NCBI GenBank assembly: GCA_005793345.1
Contig: SXSU01000017.1
Span: 1 to 35,761, forward strand
Length of the DNA: 35,761 bases
Direction: 5' to 3'
Source: Bdellovibrionales bacterium
GTDB taxonomy: Bacteria > Bdellovibrionota > Bdellovibrionia > Bdellovibrionales > Bdellovibrionaceae
The first letter of the stretch is position 1; each line of letters opens with the position of its first letter. The notes beneath the pieces are model-generated. The model was not told where the DNA came from and made no database searches. It saw only the letters and a list, made by a program, of their open reading frames with translations. This document shows, piece by piece, positions 8,411 to 15,559 of the stretch. Position numbers and translations under genes: made by a program.

Positions 8411-8742
8411 GAAGAAACTCCTTCAACTGGTAAAAAAAAAAGCTACATTAGCATAAAATAAAAAATCTTATGAAATATTTTTAATTTTCAACATCAAGTT
8501 ATATTTAATTCTCAAATGTAAAAATATTATACATTTAATTAATTATAATAATTTAAACTTTATTTAGGGGGTGCTTTAGAGATCACGAATCGCATAAAAT
8601 TTAAACATTAAATAATTTTTTCACACAATAAAAGTTAATCTGTAATTTATATTAATAAACCAATATAATTAATTAATTGTTGTATAAATATTTTATAAAA
8701 TTTCATAAGATTTAACATCTATAAAATAACCAGAGGCATTAA
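8411..8742. other. 332-base intergenic region between divergent genes
   Basis: Very AT-rich spacer that must hold the promoters for the minus-strand DUF3943 gene and the plus-strand peptidase/DUF4105 gene. No coding sequence or RNA gene is apparent. I could not choose a convincing -35/-10 pair among the many AT-rich candidates. Two features stand out: a 14-bp inverted repeat (8463-8476 with 8700-8713) near the ends, and an isolated G-run (GGGGG near 8567). AGAGG before 8743 is the ribosome binding site of the right-hand gene. Confidence 0.6.
8463..8713. repeat. 14-bp inverted repeat bracketing the intergenic region
   Basis: AAATCTTATGAAAT (8463-8476) and ATTTCATAAGATTT (8700-8713) are perfect reverse complements 223 bases apart. 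Each lies close to the 5' end of one of the two divergent genes, so they could be matching operator sites. The AT-richness makes chance matches more likely than usual. Confidence 0.4.
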
Positions 8743-10836
8743 ATGCGAACAAAGTTTTTGAAAGTAAACTTAACTTTTCTGACTTTACTTAAGTACATTA
8801 TATTTATGTATTCAATTTTGAATTTGATGATGGCATCAATTGCTTTGTCTTATTTTAGCTTAACACCAGTTGAGACTAATAAAAGAATTCTTGAAGATAT
8901 TAATCCGTATATTGATGGTGTCTTAAAAAAACTTCCACCAACTATGCTAAAAGCATTTGACAAGAAAAATGTTCAATTGAAATTAAAATTTAAATCATTT
9001 AATAATGGTTCTCAACTTGGCGATGCTCACCTTGATGATGAAATTGCATTAGATATTTCTGTTCTAACCACACTTATCTTAAAACAAGAATTAAACTCAG
9101 AAGTAAAAGAATGGTCATTTTATAAGAACTTAAAAGAAAAAACAAATGTTCTGTTTGAACTTCCTAAACATAAAACAGTAAAAGAATTTTTAGATAGTTT
9201 ATTAATACATGAATTAAGTCATAAGTTTGATCTTCTTGCTTTACCACATATGAAGTATTTAAAAATTAGTTTGGATTGTATTTATGGAATACTACCTATC
9301 AATTCACGTTCATGTGAAAAAGTTAACTTGACTCAAAACCACTCCGTATCTAGCGTTAAAGAATTTTTAAATGTAGCAGGTTGGCCAGACCGTGGATTTA
9401 TTTCTGGCAATCCAACTCCAATTAATAGTTTAAGTGATCGCAGTCCGAACTCATATGAGTGGACTTATCCTGAAGAAACTTTTGCAGTTAATATGGAGTT
9501 TTTTTTACTCGATCCAAATTTTAAATGCAAACGACCGGCCCTTTATAATTTTTTATCTGAATATTTTGATAACTTTATACCTTATCAGAATGTAAAATGT
9601 GATTCAATTTACCCTGTTATTGTTTTAGATTCAAAACAACTTAATAAAAAAAAGGATGATGCTCATCCATTAACTTTAATAGATCTAGATTTAAATAAAT
9701 TATATCAAATTCATTATTTATTTGGCACAGAAAATGAGGATAACTCATCTGAAAGTTATGGTCACGCAATGATACGGCTCGTTTTTTGTAGCCCTTTACG
9801 AACTATTGTTAATGACGAATGCTTAAAAGATAAAAACTACCACTATGTTGCAAATTTTAAAGGTGCCGTAAATGAGTTATCAATTGATTTTCTTAAGGGA
9901 GTACTGGGAGGTTATCAATCCTTATTATTTATTGAACCACTGACAGTAATTGAGCATAGGTATACGGGATTGAGCTTTAGAAATTTAGAAAGCATCCCGA
10001 TAGAGTTCAATAAAGACCCAATTAAAAATAAAAGTGCCATGCAGAATGTATTTAAAGCAATAATAGACACTCATTGGAGTTATGTGGGTGACTATAAATT
10101 CTTAAGTAATAACTGCGCGCAAGAGACTTTTTCACTTCTAAAAATAGGTTTTCCTTATTCTGAACTTTTTGACGAATATACAAGTCTGCCAAATAAATTA
10201 AAAGAGTTTTTTATAAACACACCAAATAATAAAATTATTTTTTCGGATATTGATAAAATAGAAAAAGAAGGATATTATTTTTTTCCTTCACGGGAAAAAA
10301 AATATCAAGAATCTTACACTTTTTTAAAATCAAAATATCTTATTTCAAATAATTATACTGATTTTAATTCTTATTTGTATTCAAAAGCTATAGACCGAAA
10401 ATTATTAATTGAAAATACATTGCAATTAGAAATTTCTCATATAGAAAAATCTAAAATTGTTGCTAATTTTTATAAACTTGAAGAGCTTATTGAATTTAAA
10501 GTCAGAACTTTTACTTATGAACTACCTTTAAGTAAAATTTCTCAAGACGATATTAAGGATGGTGTTTTAAAAGAATATTTTAATGAGTATGCTTTTCAGG
10601 TTGTACCAACACGAGCATTAGCATTAAATGATCAATATGGTATCCCGACTTTTGAAGAGGCTAGTTTAAAATATCAAGCTTATTTAAATAATAAAAAGGA
10701 TGAAAAATTTAAACAAATGGCACAACTACTAAATGACTTTAGCAGAGAATTGCTCCCCCCTGACGATTTTAATGAACTAACACTCATTCACAATAATTTA
10801 AAAACACTTGTGGAAAATTATCCTAGACAAAAGTAA
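8743..10836 (+). CDS. HExxH peptidase-like plus DUF4105-like fusion protein
   Basis: 697 residues with an N-terminal membrane or signal segment (about 12-40). The first half resembles a zinc metallopeptidase: HELSH at 156-160 preceded by hydrophobic residues, and a downstream TYPEETFAVNMEFFLLDP (241-258) whose Glu residues could supply the third zinc ligand. The second half is DUF4105-like: SYGHAMIRL (338-346), a GVLGGYQS segment (about 387) and LSNNCAQETF (454-463), keeping the His and Cys of that family (His341, Cys458). The C-terminal 200 residues look helical. AGAGG lies seven bases before the ATG. Predicted exported envelope enzyme. Zinc binding and substrate are inferred, not shown. Confidence 0.78.
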   Translation: MRTKFLKVNLTFLTLLKYIIFMYSILNLMMASIALSYFSLTPVETNKRILEDINPYIDGVLKKLPPTMLKAFDKKNVQLKLKFKSFNNGSQLGDAHLDDEIALDISVLTTLILKQELNSEVKEWSFYKNLKEKTNVLFELPKHKTVKEFLDSLLIHELSHKFDLLALPHMKYLKISLDCIYGILPINSRSCEKVNLTQNHSVSSVKEFLNVAGWPDRGFISGNPTPINSLSDRSPNSYEWTYPEETFAVNMEFFLLDPNFKCKRPALYNFLSEYFDNFIPYQNVKCDSIYPVIVLDSKQLNKKKDDAHPLTLIDLDLNKLYQIHYLFGTENEDNSSESYGHAMIRLVFCSPLRTIVNDECLKDKNYHYVANFKGAVNELSIDFLKGVLGGYQSLLFIEPLTVIEHRYTGLSFRNLESIPIEFNKDPIKNKSAMQNVFKAIIDTHWSYVGDYKFLSNNCAQETFSLLKIGFPYSELFDEYTSLPNKLKEFFINTPNNKIIFSDIDKIEKEGYYFFPSREKKYQESYTFLKSKYLISNNYTDFNSYLYSKAIDRKLLIENTLQLEISHIEKSKIVANFYKLEELIEFKVRTFTYELPLSKISQDDIKDGVLKEYFNEYAFQVVPTRALALNDQYGIPTFEEASLKYQAYLNNKKDEKFKQMAQLLNDFSRELLPPDDFNELTLIHNNLKTLVENYPRQK

Positions 10837-10889
10837 TTTAATTATTTAACTGCCTTCATATATTCACTAAAGTAACCGACTAAGTAATT

Positions 10890-12629
10890 GTGAAAATTTC
10901 AATAAAAGTAATAATGATTTTAACTGGAGTCCAAGTTATCTTAACACTCCTACTTCTTAGTATTATAAACACTAAGTTTAACGATTTTGTAGAACAAGTT
11001 GAAATTGAAAGCTCAATAAAAATTGAAGAACGATTTAAATCACTATTACACTCACAATTATCATTGGTAAAATCAAAAACCACAGATTGGTCAAATTGGG
11101 ACGATCTTTATGATTTTACTCTCGGTAAGAAAAATACTTTTATCGAAAAAAATATAAATGACGCCTATTTAAATATTTTTAAGATGAATCATATTTTAAT
11201 TTACAGTAAAGATAAAAATTTGATATTTTCTCGATCAACTTATTATCCATGGTTAAAATGGGAACATTCTGAAAAAAGCAAAATTAATTACTTTAATTCT
11301 ATAATTAAAAATTTGAATTCTACGCATTTCTCCGAAAACTATACTGTGTTGAATGATCGTATTATTGTTTGGGCACTCACATCAATTACTGACTCTCAAG
11401 GAAAACTTCCCGTTGGTGGGTTTTTATTGATGGCCAAAGAAATCGACTATAAAAATTCAAAAGATTTTTTTGAAAACTTTGGAAGTGATTTTAAAATTGA
11501 TACTCACTCTGAAAAACTATCTGAAAATGTCTTGTATCGATTTTCGAAAGATTTATTACTTGTTCAATTTCCATTACATAATAACTCAAACGAGTATCTT
11601 GCCAATACAATAATTCAAATTCCACGAGTTGAAAATAATTTTGCATTACAAACTAAATCAATAAGTTTTATTGCATTTATTATTATGTTAATTGTTAATA
11701 TTTTTATTACTTATATATTAATTCGTAATCTAATTATAACGAGATTAACAAAAATTACATCACAAATACCTAATGTTCTCGAATCAGAATCAAGTAAGTT
11801 ACTTGATAGTGAGGGCAATGATGAGATTGGAATTTTTTCTAAATTTTTTAATACATCAATAACAAGAATGCGAAATGAAATAGATAAAGCAAAAGAGGCT
11901 GAAATTAATTTGCGACACGCAGCTCAACTTTCTTCTATAGGAGAAATTTCAGGAATTATTGCACATGAAATCAAAAATCCTCTTACTATTATATTAATGT
12001 CAACAAGATTACTTTATCGCGATCTCATTAAAGATAAAAAATATGATATAAATGAAATTAAGAAAAACTTAGAACTAATGGAAGAAACAACTAAAAAAAT
12101 AACTAATATAGTTAATTCGGTTTCACGATTTTCTAAAAAAGATTCATTAAATAATTTTCATAAAGCTCATCTTATTCATATGATCACTGATGCAAAGTTT
12201 TTAATGACTTCAAAACTAAGAAAAAATAAAGTAGATGTGAAAATAAAATTTCATGAAGACACAATAATTTACGGAAATCCAACTTTGTTATCATTAGTTT
12301 TTGCAAATTTACTAAGTAATTCTGCAGATGCTTTATCGGATCAAAGTGACCCCTGGGTTGAAGTTGACTGTACACAAGTGAACAATTTTTATGTAATTAC
12401 AATTACAGATTCAGGTCTTGGAATATCAAAAGAAATAGTCGATAAAATTTTAAACTCAGCATTTACTAATAAAGTTGGTGATCAAGGAACTGGGCTTGGA
12501 TTAACATTTACGCGAAAAGTAATAAAAGATCATAACGGAATATTTACTTATGATTTTGAATCCACAAATACACGATTTATTATTAAATTACCTATTCCCG
12601 ATGAACTTCGTTTGATGAAAATAAGCTAA
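10890..12629 (+). CDS. CHASE4-type sensor histidine kinase (orphan)
   Basis: 579 residues from a GTG start; no upstream ATG exists, and the ribosome binding site is weak. Membrane segments at about 5-27 and 257-279 flank a periplasmic sensor of about 230 residues that carries the CHASE4 signature DWSNWDDLYDF (66-76). A HAMP-like linker (about 280-330) leads to HisKA with phospho-acceptor His359 in AHEIKNPL, then the HATPase domain: N box Asn473 (NLLSNSADAL), G1 DSGLGI (507-512), G2 GTGLGL (533-538). All catalytic motifs are intact. No response regulator lies nearby, so its partner is elsewhere. Its last codons overlap the stop of the convergent porin gene by four bases. Confidence 0.9.
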   Translation: MKISIKVIMILTGVQVILTLLLLSIINTKFNDFVEQVEIESSIKIEERFKSLLHSQLSLVKSKTTDWSNWDDLYDFTLGKKNTFIEKNINDAYLNIFKMNHILIYSKDKNLIFSRSTYYPWLKWEHSEKSKINYFNSIIKNLNSTHFSENYTVLNDRIIVWALTSITDSQGKLPVGGFLLMAKEIDYKNSKDFFENFGSDFKIDTHSEKLSENVLYRFSKDLLLVQFPLHNNSNEYLANTIIQIPRVENNFALQTKSISFIAFIIMLIVNIFITYILIRNLIITRLTKITSQIPNVLESESSKLLDSEGNDEIGIFSKFFNTSITRMRNEIDKAKEAEINLRHAAQLSSIGEISGIIAHEIKNPLTIILMSTRLLYRDLIKDKKYDINEIKKNLELMEETTKKITNIVNSVSRFSKKDSLNNFHKAHLIHMITDAKFLMTSKLRKNKVDVKIKFHEDTIIYGNPTLLSLVFANLLSNSADALSDQSDPWVEVDCTQVNNFYVITITDSGLGISKEIVDKILNSAFTNKVGDQGTGLGLTFTRKVIKDHNGIFTYDFESTNTRFIIKLPIPDELRLMKIS

Positions 12630-13771
12630 AATGAAACAATATAATCAAAATGTGTTCTCTCATATTTTCTTTTAAGGGATGATTCAATTTGCCCTTTGCA
12701 ATCGTAATTAGATAAAACAAATTGTGATTCCGGATTAATTTTAAAATTAACACTTAGTATAGATCCGCTAGTAGATGTGTTGCCATTATTAAAATCAGAA
12801 TCCATAAAAGCTCCAACCACTGCATCTTTTTCAATTTTTACATTTTGAAAACTTAATGTCCAAAATCCATTTTGATAAGAAATAGTTTGTATTGCAGCTT
12901 TATTTAATGTTGATACGTCTAAATTATTACTTTGCCCAATAGCAAAATGGATATTTCCAATACCTTCTCCAAGGTTAACTTTTAATTCTATTCCCTGATC
13001 TCGAATGTCAAAATTAGTAGGATAGTTACCATTCAAATCTGTTGTATTATAATGACTATCAGTATTGGTCTTGCCTGCATTACCTGTCACGGCTGGCGAT
13101 TCATCTCTTAAAGAGATAAAACTATAAATACCATAGTTTAAATTTAAAATATATCTTTCGAGCTTAATTTCAAATTGAGTTTGTAATCCATTTAATTGAA
13201 CATCAGTTAAATCTACATTAAACAAATTATCGTATCGCTCTTTAATTTGAAAGTGTCCTAAATTAATTTTAAACTTTCCATTTTCTGAAATTAAAAAATC
13301 GGTTTTGATCGCAAGGCCTTCTGGTGAAATATCTTTATCAAGTATAATTTGATGTTTACCTACAAAATAAAACGGGATGGGCATTTTTCCACCAATTAAT
13401 TTAGCATTGAAAGGTAATTGGCTTTCAAAATAAAGCAAATTTAATCCAAAACTTCTACGGGGCATACCTGGTGAATCACTATCTCCAATTGACTGATTAC
13501 CGCTAGTTGATCCTGTTCCTGTTAAAAATTGTAAAAAAACTTTTGATTCATCATTGGGATTAGCTTCGAGTGTTAACTTTCCTTGCAATCGTTGTATAGT
13601 TCTTTGCCTTTTACTATCTTCAAGGACTGATTGGAATCGATATCTAAAATCACCAGACCAATTTATTTTCTCTGATTTTAAATTATTCTCTTGTGAAAAT
13701 GCTTTATTTATATTTATTAAACTACTAAATAGACATAGTACCAATAATCCATAGAATGTTTTGAAATTCAT
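12626..13771 (-). CDS. Porin_5-like outer-membrane porin
   Basis: 381 residues: signal peptide (1-26, ending INKAFS), then a beta-rich barrel. The opening GDFRYRFQSVLEDSKRQRTI, the loop QFLTGTGSTSGNQSIGD, then GGKMPIPF (127-134) and DKDISPEGLAI (146-156) match the layout of the putative-porin family (PF16930), and the chain ends in Phe. AGAGG lies just upstream of the ATG, so the 47-base overlap with the end of the preceding monoheme-barrel gene appears genuine and suggests translational coupling. It is the last gene of the PstS/cytochrome unit and would give a pore in the outer membrane. The transported or contacted substrate is not known. Confidence 0.75.
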   Translation of the reverse strand: MNFKTFYGLLVLCLFSSLININKAFSQENNLKSEKINWSGDFRYRFQSVLEDSKRQRTIQRLQGKLTLEANPNDESKVFLQFLTGTGSTSGNQSIGDSDSPGMPRRSFGLNLLYFESQLPFNAKLIGGKMPIPFYFVGKHQIILDKDISPEGLAIKTDFLISENGKFKINLGHFQIKERYDNLFNVDLTDVQLNGLQTQFEIKLERYILNLNYGIYSFISLRDESPAVTGNAGKTNTDSHYNTTDLNGNYPTNFDIRDQGIELKVNLGEGIGNIHFAIGQSNNLDVSTLNKAAIQTISYQNGFWTLSFQNVKIEKDAVVGAFMDSDFNNGNTSTSGSILSVNFKINPESQFVLSNYDCKGQIESSLKRKYERTHFDYIVSF

Positions 13772-14867
13772 TACTCACCTCTGATTTTTTTTCTTTTTTG
13801 ATAATTGATTCGAAATTAAATAATGTAGATGGGAAATAATGCAGACCTATTCCTAATGATTCTTGATGAGGGTCAGTGATTTCAATATTGAAATTTGCAT
13901 ATTCTTGAATAAGAAAATACTGAAGCCCCCTACTTATTTCTTGTCCATATTTTAAAGTTTCAATCAAACCATTTTTATGATCAAAGTTTTGTCTTTTATC
14001 AATTTCAAAAATCAAATACTTATGATTTTCAAAACCCTTGATTAAAAAAACTCCTAACACTGAATAGTCCTTTTGATCTGAAGTTGTTTTAGTGTTAATT
14101 CCAATTTTTAAATTATTATCAATAAATGAATGCGAATACTTTGAGATAAAGTATTTTTTTTCTTTTTGATTGACGAATGATAAATTTATTTCTTCATTTA
14201 AATATTGCCCACTCAACTCAAGATTATTTGATTCTTGACCTGGACCAAAACCAAGGGCACTTCGAACTAAAAACACATGCTCCGCAAAATTTACTCCATA
14301 ATTTGGAATATATTTTCCACTTCTGATACTAAAACCAAATTCTTCAGTTATTTGATTTTTATATTGAATCCAAGCTTGAGGAGTATAGATGTAATCTTTA
14401 AAAGTTGCATCTGGTATTTTTGGTTCTTGTCTTCCTAGTGAATAAAATAAATCTATCTTATCGCTATAGCTAAGCAATGCATCACCTTGCAATTGCATTA
14501 TCATGAATCGAGCTTTTGATATTTGTGAATTTTCTAAAAAAGACTGGAGAAGTCTAGCTTTAAACCCGTATTGAAATCTTAGCTCACCTATAAATATACC
14601 AGCCAACTTTGATTCATTATCAATATCAGAATCTCTATTTTCATTTTTTTGAAAATTAACAAATACTTGCTGTGCTGATATAAGTTCTTCATGGATACTT
14701 CGACCATAATCAGATAAATAATCACCGCCACCAGTAGAGCTATGACACCCATTACAGCTTAAATACCCATGTCTGACCATTTCTGGATAAGCAAATGTTT
14801 GTTCAATAATTAAAAAACTGTAAAATAATAAAATAATTTTAATTGCAATTAAACTTTTACTTATCAT
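13725..14867 (-). CDS. Monoheme cytochrome-barrel fusion (Cyc2-like architecture)
   Basis: 380 residues from the ATG at 14867, whose ATGA overlap with the stop of the diheme gene marks the start; an ATG at 14891 is in frame but would overlap more. The signal peptide ends ...IIEQTFA at residue 26. Immediately after come YPEMVRHGYLSCNGCH, with one heme site (Cys38, Cys41, His42), and GGGDYLSDYGRS. The remaining 310 residues are beta-strand-like, with RFQYGFKARLLQ, IQYKNQITEEFGFSIRSGKYIP and similar amphipathic stretches. One heme directly before a barrel is the plan of the Cyc2 fused cytochrome-porins, which also have an AxPx...R...G...CxxCH opening. Homology to Cyc2 itself is unproven. It probably spans the outer membrane. 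Confidence 0.7.
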   Translation of the reverse strand: MISKSLIAIKIILLFYSFLIIEQTFAYPEMVRHGYLSCNGCHSSTGGGDYLSDYGRSIHEELISAQQVFVNFQKNENRDSDIDNESKLAGIFIGELRFQYGFKARLLQSFLENSQISKARFMIMQLQGDALLSYSDKIDLFYSLGRQEPKIPDATFKDYIYTPQAWIQYKNQITEEFGFSIRSGKYIPNYGVNFAEHVFLVRSALGFGPGQESNNLELSGQYLNEEINLSFVNQKEKKYFISKYSHSFIDNNLKIGINTKTTSDQKDYSVLGVFLIKGFENHKYLIFEIDKRQNFDHKNGLIETLKYGQEISRGLQYFLIQEYANFNIEITDPHQESLGIGLHYFPSTLFNFESIIKKEKKSEVSNEFQNILWIIGTMSI

Positions 14868-15559
14868 TTTGGCATTCCAATTGATATCCATTTTAAAATT
14901 CCTAATTTTTCTTGGGGAGCAAGTCCTCCATGTGCTTCATCAGGAGTTTGATTTGCATTTAAATCTAATTCTTTTCTTAAAATGACTTTTTGAAATACTT
15001 CGTTAATTTTACTTTTAAAAATATCATAATTATCTAAATCTAATCCAGCGACAGGAGATGGGGATGAATGGCAATAAGAACATTTGTTCCTTAAAATTTC
15101 TGATTGAATTATATCCCAATTAAGTACTTTTCCATTCATATTAACAAAATTAGATCCTGTACTAACTTCTGGGGCACCCGCTTCTAACCAATTCTTAAAT
15201 ATTTCAAACTCTTCAGGATTAAGTTTTTTATCACTTGGCATATTTTTTAATTCAATGCTTCGATAGTAAATACTATCTAATGAAATCTTGATCCCTTGCA
15301 AATTTTCTAAGTTGAGGTTACCTTGATTTCCAGCTGTATTACTATGACATTGCAAACAGTATTTATTTAAAATATTAGATTTAATATTTTCATATGTTAA
15401 TTCATAGTTATTTTGAATTTTTAACTGGCTAGCTTTATTTCCACTATTAATTTCTGTTTCTTTTACGTGATTATAATTACAAGCAGAAAAAAGCATAAAG
15501 CAAAATAAAGTTAACATTTCTATAATGTTATATTTAAAAGAAAAATTAATTTTAATCAC
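14864..15559 (-). CDS. Diheme c-type cytochrome lipoprotein
   Basis: 231 residues from a GTG that overlaps the upstream stop as GTGA. The hydrophobic leader ends in a lipobox, LFSAC with Cys27, so it is a predicted lipoprotein. Two heme-binding motifs are present: CLQCH (68-72) and CSYCH (160-164), in two similar halves, each with NLNLENLQGI- or GLDLDNYDIF-type segments, resembling the internally duplicated small cytochromes found in planctomycetes and deltaproteobacteria. NMPSD in the first half may place the Met axial ligand. It is translationally coupled to the genes on both sides and probably passes electrons between the tetraheme protein and the barrel-fused heme. Confidence 0.85.
   Translation of the reverse strand: MIKINFSFKYNIIEMLTLFCFMLFSACNYNHVKETEINSGNKASQLKIQNNYELTYENIKSNILNKYCLQCHSNTAGNQGNLNLENLQGIKISLDSIYYRSIELKNMPSDKKLNPEEFEIFKNWLEAGAPEVSTGSNFVNMNGKVLNWDIIQSEILRNKCSYCHSSPSPVAGLDLDNYDIFKSKINEVFQKVILRKELDLNANQTPDEAHGGLAPQEKLGILKWISIGMPK

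Noticed and set aside
14868..14891. Upstream ATG for the monoheme-barrel protein
   Set aside because: The ATG at 14867 overlaps the previous stop as ATGA, matching the coupling elsewhere in the unit, and gives a better signal peptide.
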